A stretch of DNA of 13,730 nt from JBFLVQ01 sp040758525 (GTDB lineage: Bacteria; Acidobacteriota; Blastocatellia; Chloracidobacteriales; JADJPF01): the NCBI GenBank assembly GCA_040758525.1, contig JBFLVQ010000199.1:1-13730 (forward strand), in the 5' to 3' direction. Below the pieces are notes generated by a model, which made no database searches, was not told where the DNA came from, and saw only the letters and a list, made by a program, of their open reading frames with translations. The translations under genes and the position numbers were made by a program. Positions 1 through 7,346 of this stretch are shown here, in pieces (the stretch's first letter is position 1; every line of letters starts with the position of its first letter).

Positions 1-141
1 CGAGGCTCACATTAACTGCGCAAGCAGATTGATCCGAAAGGATCAGACCTGAGTAAGTCTTAAAACTACTCAACATACTACAACAAGGGAGAGGGCGCTT
101 CCTCCCAGACCTAATGGTCTAGGTTTCCGCGCCGAAATCTT
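1..141 (+). promoter_or_regulatory. Structured RNA leader of unknown class upstream of a small membrane-protein gene
   Basis: Several perfect hairpins are packed here. CTGC-GCAA-GCAG (16-27) and TGATCC-GAAA-GGATCA (30-45) carry GNRA tetraloops. GCTCA (5-9) can pair with TGAGT (50-54, one G-U) and enclose both, giving a three-way junction. Downstream, GGGAG (87-91) pairs with CTCCC (102-106), AGACC-TAAT-GGTCT forms a hairpin at 107-120, and GGCGC (94-98) pairs with GCGCC (129-133). The last pairing crosses the first, so an H-type pseudoknot ends about 8 nt before the ATG at 142. No tRNA, rRNA or riboswitch consensus I know fits. It could be a cis-regulatory leader, or the 3' part of an RNA gene that starts before the window. 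No promoter is visible within it. Confidence 0.4.
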
Positions 142-426
142 ATGAGCGGTAAAACTTTTTATGCTATTTGCGGGTTCACGATTGCCTTTATGCTGGGTAT
201 GCTGGGCAGTTGGACGTTAACCAGACAATATCTGCCTACACAGGCTAAACGGCTTAATTGTCCCCATATTACCCGGCGAGCCCCGATTGCTAATCCAGCG
301 CCTTGGGTACTAATAAATAGAGATGGTAAGCCACTAAATACAGGTAATCACAAGGAGAGCATCTACGAGTGGCAGTCCCGCCCATCACCTGAGCGTCTCG
401 CTGATTCCGACAAAGTTGAGCGTTAA
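142..426 (+). CDS. Small single-span membrane protein, unknown function
   Basis: A 94-residue protein I do not recognise. Residues about 5-27 are hydrophobic (AICGFTIAFMLGMLGSW) after a Lys, which suggests an N-terminal membrane anchor or uncleaved signal. The remainder is polar and Pro-rich, with a single Cys at residue 40, and would probably lie outside the cytoplasm by the positive-inside rule. No Shine-Dalgarno sequence is seen before the ATG; the preceding bases are AAATCTT, and the leader just upstream is highly structured, so initiation may be leaderless-like or RNA-controlled. An in-frame ATG further in falls inside the hydrophobic segment and is less likely. A GC-rich hairpin lies 65 nt after the stop. 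The coding call is moderate because there is no family match and no ribosome site. Confidence 0.5.
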   Translation: MSGKTFYAICGFTIAFMLGMLGSWTLTRQYLPTQAKRLNCPHITRRAPIANPAPWVLINRDGKPLNTGNHKESIYEWQSRPSPERLADSDKVER

Positions 427-491
427 GTTAGGTTTGTAGCAGTGCCTTAGAAGAGTTTAGGTTAGTGAGCAAGCTGTCGGCCAAGCATTAA

Positions 492-520
492 TGGGCGGCG
501 TCATTAGATATCGCCGCCCA
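492..520. terminator. Perfect 9-bp GC-rich hairpin between convergent genes, probable bidirectional terminator
   Basis: TGGGCGGCG (492-500) and CGCCGCCCA (512-520) are exact reverse complements around an 11-nt loop. The hairpin sits 28 nt beyond the mbtH stop on the minus strand and 65 nt beyond the small membrane gene's stop on the plus strand. Neither side has a proper U-tract; the minus side has only TTAAT. It may therefore work as a Rho-dependent or weak terminator, or as an mRNA 3'-end stabiliser. Confidence 0.5.
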
Positions 521-547
521 AGTCTGATCTATCTGGTATTACTCTAA

Positions 548-778
548 TTATGAGTTACCCCCAGACTGTTGTTGCTGCATCTTGATGCGCAGGCTAAGAG
601 GTCTCATATCGGTCCATACTTCTTTAATATAAGCTAAGCACTCCGCTTTCGAGCCACTCTTACCAGCATCTTTCCAACCCAGTGCGTTTTCGCGGTCGGC
701 AGGCCAGATTGAATACTGTTCCTCATGATTCATAACAACTTTATAAATAGTATTGTCTTCGTTCTCTTCTCTACTCAT
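548..778 (-). CDS. mbtH: MbtH-like protein (NRPS adenylation-domain chaperone)
   Basis: A 76-residue protein with the complete MbtH signature: N17-x-E19-x-Q21-Y-S-I-W25-P26, then G34-W35, C47 and W55-T-D-x-R-P60. MbtH proteins are small cytoplasmic partners that bind adenylation domains of non-ribosomal peptide synthetases, aiding their folding and amino-acid activation. The two Trp residues of the signature form the pocket that receives an Ala of the A domain. Length is typical (60-80), with a short Gln-rich tail (QQQQ, 68-71). The start is secure: AAGGAGG ends 4 nt before the ATG. An extended -10 promoter lies about 35-43 nt upstream of the start. No NRPS, siderophore or polyketide gene lies within 13 kb on the visible side, so the partner must be encoded to the left of the window or elsewhere. 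Confidence 0.93.
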   Translation of the reverse strand: MSREENEDNTIYKVVMNHEEQYSIWPADRENALGWKDAGKSGSKAECLAYIKEVWTDMRPLSLRIKMQQQQSGGNS

Positions 779-812
779 AATGCCTCCTTTTTTATAACTT
801 TTTTCGTTGGGT

Positions 813-821
813 ATTATAGCA
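813..821 (-). promoter_or_regulatory. Extended -10 promoter for mbtH
   Basis: Reading the minus strand, TGC-TATAAT (821 down to 813) is a perfect extended -10 element. No convincing -35 hexamer is found 16-18 nt further upstream, which is normal for extended -10 promoters. Transcription would begin near 805-807, giving a leader of about 28 nt that contains the AAGGAGG ribosome site. Confidence 0.6.
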
Positions 822-972
822 GATTACGCAAGCCCGGCAGCTAGGCTAGGCGGTATATTTCGGTTAATAGCTCTTCATTCCTACGCGCAAGCGAGATATC
901 ATTGGGATTCACGGGTAGATATAAAGGGCTAAAGCAAAATCAATCAAATTTAAAGAGATTTTGGAGGCGCTG

Positions 973-3249
973 ATGTATAGACGGCTTATTCTTCTTATTT
1001 CAGTTCTTAGTCTCTCCTACCTAGTGGCAGCACAAGCGGCCAGCGATGATGAGAAGCCACTATTAGGCTTTAATCGTGAGAGTACCGCGGCTCAACGCGC
1101 CCTAGAAGCGCGGTTCGATGGTTTATTACAAAAAGAGAATTTACGCCAGTGGATGCATAGATTGACAGTGCGACCACACCATACTGGCTCAGCCTATGAC
1201 AAAGAGAATGCCGAATTTATTGCGGCACAATTCCGTAGTTGGGGTTTTCAGACAGAGATTGAGCAGTTTCAAGTACTCTTTCCCACACCCAAACTACGTT
1301 TGCTAGAGATGACCGAACCAGAGAAGTTCACCGCTCGTCTAAGTGAGCCACAACTTCCTGAAGATGCTACCTCAGGTCTTGTTAACGAGCAGTTACCTAT
1401 CTATAACGCCTACTCTGTAGATGGCGATGTCAGAGGTCAGTTGGTCTATGTTAACTATGGTGTTCCCAAGGACTACGAGGTACTGGCAGAGAAAGGTATC
1501 GATGTTAAAGGCAAGATTGTGATTGCCCGTTATGGCGGCTCCTGGCGTGGTATCAAACCAAAAGTCGCCGCAGAACATGGTGCAGTTGGCTGTATTATCT
1601 ATTCCGATCCACGTGATGATGGTTACTATCAGGGTGATGTTTATCCTAAAGGCGCTTGGCGCAATGAACATGGTGCACAGCGTGGCTCAGTGATGGATAT
1701 GCCGCTCTATCCAGGTGATCCACTTACCCCCGCCATAGGTGCAAAGGATGGTGCAAAACGGCTAGCTATTAAGGATGCTCCAACAATTACCAAAATACCG
1801 GTATTACCGATCTCCTATGCTGATGCATTGCCGCTACTGCGTGCACTAGGTGGGCCAGTGTCGCCTTCCGCTTGGCGTGGCGCGCTACCCCTCACCTACC
1901 ATTTGGGACCGGGACCGGCAACCATTCATCTCAAGCTTGAGTTCGATTGGAAAATGACCCCTATCTACAATGTGATTGCGAAAATACCAGGCAGCGAACG
2001 ACCACAAGAATGGATTATCAGAGGTAACCACCATGATGCCTGGGTATGTGGCGCTGACGATCCTATCAGTGGCTTGGTAGCTTTAATGGAAGAGGCGCGT
2101 GCACTAGGTGAATTGGTAAAGAGCGGCTGGCGTCCTAAACGCACAATCGTTTATGCCGCTTGGGATGCAGAAGAGCAGGGACTACTAGGCTCCACTGAAT
2201 GGGCCGAAACACATGCTGAACTACTACAGAAACAGACCGCTATCTATATCAACTCTGATTCCAATGGACGCGGTTTTCTTTTTATCGGTGGTTCGCATAC
2301 ACTAGAAAAATTTATCAATGAAGTGGGACGCAGTGTTATTGATCCACAGAAGAAAGTTTCTGTACTAGAGCGAGCGCGAGCATATCAGCTTATCGAGGGC
2401 ACATCAGAGAATAGACGTGAGCTACGTGAACGCGCTGACCTACGCATTGCCGCGCTTGGTTCTGGTTCTGATTACACCCCTTTTCTCCAACATCTAGGTA
2501 TTGCTTCTCTTAATATAGGTTATGGGGGCGAGGATGGCGGCGGCTCCTACCATTCGATCTATGACTCTTTTGATCATTTCACAAGATTTGTTGATCCCAA
2601 TTTCGACTATGGTATTGCCCTGGCGCAAACCGCTGGACGTGCAGTGTTACGTTGCGCTAATGCTGATGTTCTTCCCTTTGACTTCTCTAACTTCTCTGAT
2701 ACGGTAGAGAAATATATTAAGGAAGTAGTCAAGCTGAGCGATGATGTGCGCGAGGAGATACAGGAGAAGAATCGTCGTATCGATGAAAAGTGGTTAGAAA
2801 TAGCTGCTGATCCAACTCAGAAGTTTATTGTTCCTACACGTGAAGCACCTGCTCCTTACCTAAACTTCTCTCCATTACATAATGCATTAGCACGATTGCA
2901 GGAGAGCGCACAGAACTACAACCGTGCTTGGCGTGAGTTGGCTGCTTCTGGGCAGACTTTGCCACGTGAAACAGAAAGATCACTTGATGAGATCCTAATA
3001 CGCACCGAACGCGCATTAATGCGCTCAGAAGGATTGCCACGCCGTTCCTGGTTTAAGCATCAGATCTATGCGCCGGGCTTCTATACTGGTTATGGTGTCA
3101 AGACATTACCAGGAGTAAGAGAGGCAATTGAACAACATAACTGGAAGGAGGCTGGTGAGCAGATCGAGATGATTGCACAAACATTAGAACGCTTTACTAG
3201 CGAGATCGATCGTGCCACCAGCTTAGTAAAAGATGCTCGTCGCAAATAA
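973..3249 (+). CDS. Secreted M28B zinc peptidase, glutamate carboxypeptidase II / transferrin-receptor-like
   Basis: A 758-residue exopeptidase with the full glutamate carboxypeptidase II layout. Residues 1-22 form a signal peptide (RR, hydrophobic core, cleavage near AQA). A PA domain lies at about 120-310, the M28 zinc-peptidase core follows, and a TFR-like helical dimerisation domain lies at about 620-755 (LPRRSWFKHQIYAPGF). The di-zinc site is complete: H353 and D363 in HHDAWVCGADDP, catalytic E400 and ligand E401 in WDAEEQGLLGS, D429 in INSDS, and H527 in SYHSIYD. It probably trims C-terminal residues from peptides in the periplasm or outside the cell; the substrate is not evident. I chose the ATG at 973 because GGAGG (963-967) sits 5 nt before it. 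A TTG at 961 is in frame but would place that ribosome site inside the gene. It is divergent from mbtH and convergent, 13 bp away, with the next gene; no terminator is seen between them. Confidence 0.92.
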   Translation: MYRRLILLISVLSLSYLVAAQAASDDEKPLLGFNRESTAAQRALEARFDGLLQKENLRQWMHRLTVRPHHTGSAYDKENAEFIAAQFRSWGFQTEIEQFQVLFPTPKLRLLEMTEPEKFTARLSEPQLPEDATSGLVNEQLPIYNAYSVDGDVRGQLVYVNYGVPKDYEVLAEKGIDVKGKIVIARYGGSWRGIKPKVAAEHGAVGCIIYSDPRDDGYYQGDVYPKGAWRNEHGAQRGSVMDMPLYPGDPLTPAIGAKDGAKRLAIKDAPTITKIPVLPISYADALPLLRALGGPVSPSAWRGALPLTYHLGPGPATIHLKLEFDWKMTPIYNVIAKIPGSERPQEWIIRGNHHDAWVCGADDPISGLVALMEEARALGELVKSGWRPKRTIVYAAWDAEEQGLLGSTEWAETHAELLQKQTAIYINSDSNGRGFLFIGGSHTLEKFINEVGRSVIDPQKKVSVLERARAYQLIEGTSENRRELRERADLRIAALGSGSDYTPFLQHLGIASLNIGYGGEDGGGSYHSIYDSFDHFTRFVDPNFDYGIALAQTAGRAVLRCANADVLPFDFSNFSDTVEKYIKEVVKLSDDVREEIQEKNRRIDEKWLEIAADPTQKFIVPTREAPAPYLNFSPLHNALARLQESAQNYNRAWRELAASGQTLPRETERSLDEILIRTERALMRSEGLPRRSWFKHQIYAPGFYTGYGVKTLPGVREAIEQHNWKEAGEQIEMIAQTLERFTSEIDRATSLVKDARRK

Positions 3250-3262
3250 ACGAGCCAAAACT

Positions 3263-5587
3263 TCAATCCGGGCGCTTTGTTACTAGTAAGGCTGCTAATG
3301 CATAAACAGTCAACCCTACCAATAGCGCCTGATTGAAGCCAAATGAGATAGCAAGGATAAAAGTAGTTACTGAGCCTAATACTGAGGTCGCGCCATTGAC
3401 CCCCCAGGCCCAAGGTACTAACGCGACCTCTTCACGATGCGCTAGCTTTATGCCGATTGGCATAGGCATTCCCATCACCAGTGCCAACGGCATCAGGAAG
3501 AGAACTGCCATACCAATCTTAATAGGCAATGCCAGACTAACATAGTTATAGAAGAAGAATGGTAGCACCGCGATATAGAGGAGCACGATCACGGCAAGCA
3601 GGGCAATAATATGCCGTACACGTCTTACTAAATTATCACTGGAAAATCTTCCCGTTAGATAACTACCTAGGCTACTGAAGAGTAATAATGAAAAGAGTAT
3701 TACTGCTAGCGCATAAACAGGATGACCCAAAAAGAGTGTGAACTTCTGTACTAACGCAATCTCTACAGTAATAAACCCCATTCCCAAGCAAGCAAAATAA
3801 CAGATCAAACGTAGACGTGTATGACGTGCCGTGCGCAGTACATCGCGACGGAATATCACCAATGGACCTAGCAGAAAAGCTACTACCAGTGCCATTGTAA
3901 TAAGGAAGAGTACTACTAAGACAAACATTCCTAGATTGGTCTTCTGTGATTCATAGTTTAACGAGAAGGCGCGGCGGTAATCACTCATACGCACATTATT
4001 AAAGAAGAACGGACTATTATCATAAGTCGGTTCAATGTTGAGTGAATAACTACGATAGACCTCTTCTGGATTTGGCGCAAGAATCAGTTTGGTAAAGATA
4101 TTCTCTTGTGGATAGCCAGGCAGATAGAGTGGTCCAAATCCCTCTTGTTGGCAGAGTGTATGTATCTTCTCTACTTCATCAGGCTGAAATGGTGTACGCT
4201 TGAAGATAAAGGTGACAGCCAGACGATCGCTTTCGCCACGATCCTTAACAATCATAATATGCTTCTCAGGATCTGGTATTCCCAATTCTGCCATCATTGC
4301 TCGAGTTAATGAGATCAAGCGTAACTCTTGCTGTGGTGGTTCAAGCAACCAGCGTGTCATTGTCAGTACACCATCCGGCGCCAGATGTGTGACATAATCT
4401 TTGAATGCCTCTACGGTGTATAGATTGTTCTCGGTAAGTGCAAAGGCACCTGCACTAGTAGCAGCCCAAGTATCTACTAGCGTGGCTTGGATGATATCGT
4501 ACTGATCTGGTGTGCTACGTATATAGCTGCGTCCTTCATCGACCACAACATTAACTTTAGGATGTTTGTAGAGGTTGCCGGAATATTCGCCAAAGCGATT
4601 GCGCATAATATCATTTGCGATCAATGGATTGATCTCGACACCGGTCACTTTACTTGCGTCAAAAACAAGCGCATTAAGCACATCAGGGCCACCACCTGGT
4701 CCTATGATAAGTACACTAGGTTGTCTATTCTCTTTCAGGTGATAAGCAAGACTGTTAATGGAATGGCGTGTATCGCGATGTATTGTGACATCTCCATTAA
4801 AGCGACTTACTGAAGTAGCAGCATCAGAATCGATCTTAATCTGTAGGTAAGAGTCCTTCTCAGGATCACCGCTTACAGTGACTCTGGAGAAGGAGTTCCA
4901 TTTCTGGAAGATAATCTTCCCAACATCACCTTTGGCATTTGTAATTGCAAAAGCCTGTGTGCTGTAGTCGTAGCAGACTAATCCTAACGCGATCATCAGC
5001 AATACTAGTGCAGGCGCAGTGAGATGGCTGGCGCCTAGTCGCGAAAAGAATATTGCCGCTAACAGTAATGGCAGCGATATTGCAAGCATTGCCGTTGGTC
5101 CACCTAGCAGATTGAGCGCAGGGATTACTAATAAGCAGCCTAGACTTGCGCCAATTAGATCATAAAAATATAGACGGCTAACAGTATCGGCATAATGTGT
5201 TAGCGCCAGTGAAATACATAGTCCGCCAAGAAAGAATGGGCAACTAGCGAAGATGTAGACTAGCAGTAATCGCAGATAATTGCCCTGAAAGTTTGTTAAA
5301 TTAAGATCGGAGCGGAAAAGTACTACCAATGCCACTACCAGTGAGATAGCACATAACATGGCTGCCAATGCCAACTGTTGACTGGCGCGCTGGCGCTGAA
5401 ACACACGTGGTAATAGATAAATGTAGATTCCACTTGCGCCACTACCAAAGAGAGCTAGGCTAATGGCCAGGAAGGCGAAATGGTAATACATTGTCACAGA
5501 AAAGATGCGCGTCAGGATCAACTCCAGCATCAACACCGAGAGACTTACCAGCATTACTCCCCAATAAATGTACCTGTTCGACATCAT
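3263..5587 (-). CDS. Polytopic membrane protein with spermidine-synthase-like SAM-binding core
   Basis: A 774-residue fusion. About six membrane helices (residues 8-205) precede a soluble Rossmann-type aminopropyltransferase/methyltransferase domain at about 225-465, and about seven more helices follow at 552-768. The nucleotide-binding loop is SVLIIGPGGGPD (291-302), followed by VTGVEINP (314-321) and DEGRSYI (350-356). The usual D-x-x-DP catalytic loop of SpeE is replaced by LVDTWAATSAGAF (370-382), so polyamine synthesis is doubtful. PTYDNSPFFFN (520-530), VQKFTLFLGHP (613-623) and GVNGATSVLGS (729-739) look like family motifs. Proteins of this kind are usually named fused MFS/spermidine synthase and their substrate is unknown. 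The start lies at tandem ATGs (5587, 5584) preceded by AGGTG, inside the 3' end of the upstream glycosyltransferase frame. Co-transcription with that gene is likely, so a role in modifying a lipid or glycan is possible but is inference. Confidence 0.85.
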   Translation of the reverse strand: MMSNRYIYWGVMLVSLSVLMLELILTRIFSVTMYYHFAFLAISLALFGSGASGIYIYLLPRVFQRQRASQQLALAAMLCAISLVVALVVLFRSDLNLTNFQGNYLRLLLVYIFASCPFFLGGLCISLALTHYADTVSRLYFYDLIGASLGCLLVIPALNLLGGPTAMLAISLPLLLAAIFFSRLGASHLTAPALVLLMIALGLVCYDYSTQAFAITNAKGDVGKIIFQKWNSFSRVTVSGDPEKDSYLQIKIDSDAATSVSRFNGDVTIHRDTRHSINSLAYHLKENRQPSVLIIGPGGGPDVLNALVFDASKVTGVEINPLIANDIMRNRFGEYSGNLYKHPKVNVVVDEGRSYIRSTPDQYDIIQATLVDTWAATSAGAFALTENNLYTVEAFKDYVTHLAPDGVLTMTRWLLEPPQQELRLISLTRAMMAELGIPDPEKHIMIVKDRGESDRLAVTFIFKRTPFQPDEVEKIHTLCQQEGFGPLYLPGYPQENIFTKLILAPNPEEVYRSYSLNIEPTYDNSPFFFNNVRMSDYRRAFSLNYESQKTNLGMFVLVVLFLITMALVVAFLLGPLVIFRRDVLRTARHTRLRLICYFACLGMGFITVEIALVQKFTLFLGHPVYALAVILFSLLLFSSLGSYLTGRFSSDNLVRRVRHIIALLAVIVLLYIAVLPFFFYNYVSLALPIKIGMAVLFLMPLALVMGMPMPIGIKLAHREEVALVPWAWGVNGATSVLGSVTTFILAISFGFNQALLVGLTVYALAALLVTKRPD

Positions 5588-7178
5588 TCACCTGTTCATA
5601 GATAAGCGCGTGCGTGTCCAAAGAGACGAGAGGAAATTCGCCTACCTTAACAAACTGTTCTGGATGAGACTGGATCCAATCGTTCAATTGTGACTCAAAC
5701 TCGCCGAAGTGTTCCTCCGGCGCTGCACGCGCGCGTAAAATGATATAGTTGCAACGCGCAACTAGCGGCCAATCTTGCGGGCCCAACAACCAGGCGGTAG
5801 AGATACGCGGACGCCCACCGCGGTAGTTCCAGAGCTTGCTTAGCAGTGCCAAGGCAGAAGGGTTGAAATGGACCAGGTTTGGCGCCATACCAACCTGTAT
5901 TGCCTCTATACGCGTGCCAGCACGTTCACCAATCAGTTGCAAGATCGCGGGAAAAGCCCAATCCTCCCGGCTTGGTCGCTGATCATAATTCAGATAGTTC
6001 CTACTCCAGATTGCCCAGCGAAAATTCTTTGTGTGATAGTAGAGTCCTTCTCCTTCAGCAGGCCATTGTGCTTGCCAGAAATTCGCAATCGCTAGTACCA
6101 ACAGCAGCGTGATACTTAAAATCCGTACTGTCAATATACGCAAATGGCCTAGCCAACAGACCGATAGCAAGGCTATCGCAGGTAAAAAAGGCATTGTATA
6201 ACGAATGTCTTTATTGGCAATAAAAGTAAACGCAACTAGTCCCCCTACCAGGCAGAGATATAATGGCATACTCTCACGCCGATACCTATATAATGAAATC
6301 GCTAGTCCGATTAAGAAGATACCAAAGAATGGCATCTGAATCTGTGCTGAAGCGAGCGCATTCACATATGCTAGATTAGATAGATAGCTTAAAACGGGTG
6401 GCTCTCCTTCACTGATTGAGGCTGCCCGATTGATACGATAAATCTCTATGACATCCTGCCAGTGTGGTATATACCAGATAGCGGTAAGCAGTGTTGCGGC
6501 GGCCAGCATCAGAGCAATGTTTATACGTGTTGTCCTACCGCCTCGCCAAAACGGTAGCACAATACTGTAAATAACTGGCAATGCCATAAAGAATAGATAG
6601 GTCTGCTTACAAAGCATACCCAAGCCAAGTATTACTCCTAATATCAGACTGGCTCGACGATTACGGAAATCTCCTGCACGTACCAGTATCAATAGACTCA
6701 GTCCTACCCAACACATAAGGGCAAAATCGAGGAAGGCCTCATGCACAAGTGCAGCATTAATATGATAAGCAGGTAGAAGCAGTGCTGCTAATAATCCTGC
6801 CTCGGTGGAATAGTAATGGCGGCCCAAAAGATAGATTGCAGCCATTGCCATACCTAGCAATAATAGATTGGCAATAACGGCAGTAAACAGACCAGGCGGA
6901 CTAATAAAGAAGAGCAGTGCGACTAGTAGATGATAGAAAGGAGCATAATGGCGACTGGCATAAAAGAACTCATATATGAAACCAGTGAGATCAAGATTGT
7001 AGAGCGGTTGATAATACTCATAAGCAGCCCGCACATGATCGGCAGGATCCCAACTAGGAGGAGCTTGATTGTGGTTAACCCAAACCAATGTAGAGACAGA
7101 GAGAGCCAATAACGCAAATGCGAGCAGAAACCAATCACGCTGTATCATACGAGCAGGATCAGATTTGCCTATTACCAT
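5460..7178 (-). CDS. GT-C superfamily membrane glycosyltransferase (PMT/ArnT-like), with suspected readthrough tail
   Basis: A 572-residue protein with about ten membrane helices over residues 15-370, then a soluble, probably periplasmic domain to about residue 528. GT-C features are visible. PSWDPADH (41-48) puts acidic residues in the first outer loop, as in the metal/lipid-phosphate-sugar site of this fold. VHEAFLDF (145-152), GLGMLCKQTY (185-194) and NKDIRYTMPFLP (322-333) follow. Such enzymes move a sugar from a polyprenyl-phosphate donor to a lipid, glycan or protein; donor and acceptor are not predictable. Residues from about 530 (DVEQVHLLGSNAGK onward) are encoded by the other frame of the next gene's start and look unnatural, so the ancestral stop was probably near 5588. 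The start ATG at 7178 has no clear ribosome site; an ATG at 7148 is the alternative. A sigma-70-type promoter sits 44-72 nt upstream. Confidence 0.82.
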   Translation of the reverse strand: MVIGKSDPARMIQRDWFLLAFALLALSVSTLVWVNHNQAPPSWDPADHVRAAYEYYQPLYNLDLTGFIYEFFYASRHYAPFYHLLVALLFFISPPGLFTAVIANLLLLGMAMAAIYLLGRHYYSTEAGLLAALLLPAYHINAALVHEAFLDFALMCWVGLSLLILVRAGDFRNRRASLILGVILGLGMLCKQTYLFFMALPVIYSIVLPFWRGGRTTRINIALMLAAATLLTAIWYIPHWQDVIEIYRINRAASISEGEPPVLSYLSNLAYVNALASAQIQMPFFGIFLIGLAISLYRYRRESMPLYLCLVGGLVAFTFIANKDIRYTMPFLPAIALLSVCWLGHLRILTVRILSITLLLVLAIANFWQAQWPAEGEGLYYHTKNFRWAIWSRNYLNYDQRPSREDWAFPAILQLIGERAGTRIEAIQVGMAPNLVHFNPSALALLSKLWNYRGGRPRISTAWLLGPQDWPLVARCNYIILRARAAPEEHFGEFESQLNDWIQSHPEQFVKVGEFPLVSLDTHALIYEQVNDVEQVHLLGSNAGKSLGVDAGVDPDAHLFCDNVLPFRLPGH

Positions 7179-7221
7179 TGCTAAGCATCTACTGTTAGGA
7201 AGAGACCCAAGAAAACAGAAA

Positions 7222-7250
7222 AATATAGCCTGGATTAACAGGATAGTAAA
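7222..7250 (-). promoter_or_regulatory. Candidate sigma-70 promoter for the glycosyltransferase unit
   Basis: Reading the minus strand, TTTACT (7250-7245) and TATATT (7227-7222) are separated by 17 nt, matching the -35 and -10 consensus at four and five of six bases. The start site would be near 7215, leaving a leader of about 37 nt. It lies back-to-back with the plus-strand promoter at 7292-7300. Confidence 0.5.
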
Positions 7251-7291
7251 CAGTGCGCCGCAAATTGCCGTGTCTCTACCTATATCCTTTC

Positions 7292-7300
7292 TGATATAAT
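7292..7300 (+). promoter_or_regulatory. Extended -10 promoter for the 91-aa hypothetical gene
   Basis: TGA-TATAAT at 7292-7300 is a perfect extended -10 element. No -35 hexamer is present at 16-18 nt spacing; the nearest TTGCCG (7265-7270) is 24 nt away. Transcription from about 7307 would give a leader of roughly 40 nt including an AGGA ribosome site. Confidence 0.6.
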
Positions 7301-7346
7301 AGTTACATTAAAAGCTAGTACTCTAAAACTCTATTTAGGAAGATTG

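Noticed and set aside
1..80. Group II intron domain V, tmRNA, RNase P or c-di-GMP riboswitch at the left edge
   Set aside because: The GAAA-capped stem invites these, but the conserved unpaired bases of each are missing, so I left the class open.
897..925. Promoter for the M28 peptidase around TATAAA at 920-925
   Set aside because: There is a -10-like hexamer but no -35 at a workable distance (TTGGGA is only 11 nt away), and no extended TG, so I did not list it.
961..972. TTG at 961 as the start of the M28 peptidase
   Set aside because: The GGAGG ribosome site lies at 963-967 and serves the ATG at 973; starting at the TTG would place it inside the gene with nothing upstream.
1393..1671. Minus-strand open frames inside the M28 gene (1393-1671, 2834-3040)
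   Set aside because: They are antisense to the conserved PA and dimerisation domains; no family signal and no promoter or ribosome site.
4487..4813. Plus-strand open frames inside minus-strand genes, for example 4487-4813, 5868-6112, 10455-10727 and 10838-11164
   Set aside because: They lie wholly opposite clearly conserved proteins, have no ribosome sites of note, and their translations are of low-complexity, non-protein-like composition.
3263..5587. Calling the gene spermidine synthase (speE)
   Set aside because: The catalytic D-x-x-DP loop is absent and the domain is embedded between two membrane bundles; only the fold is shared.
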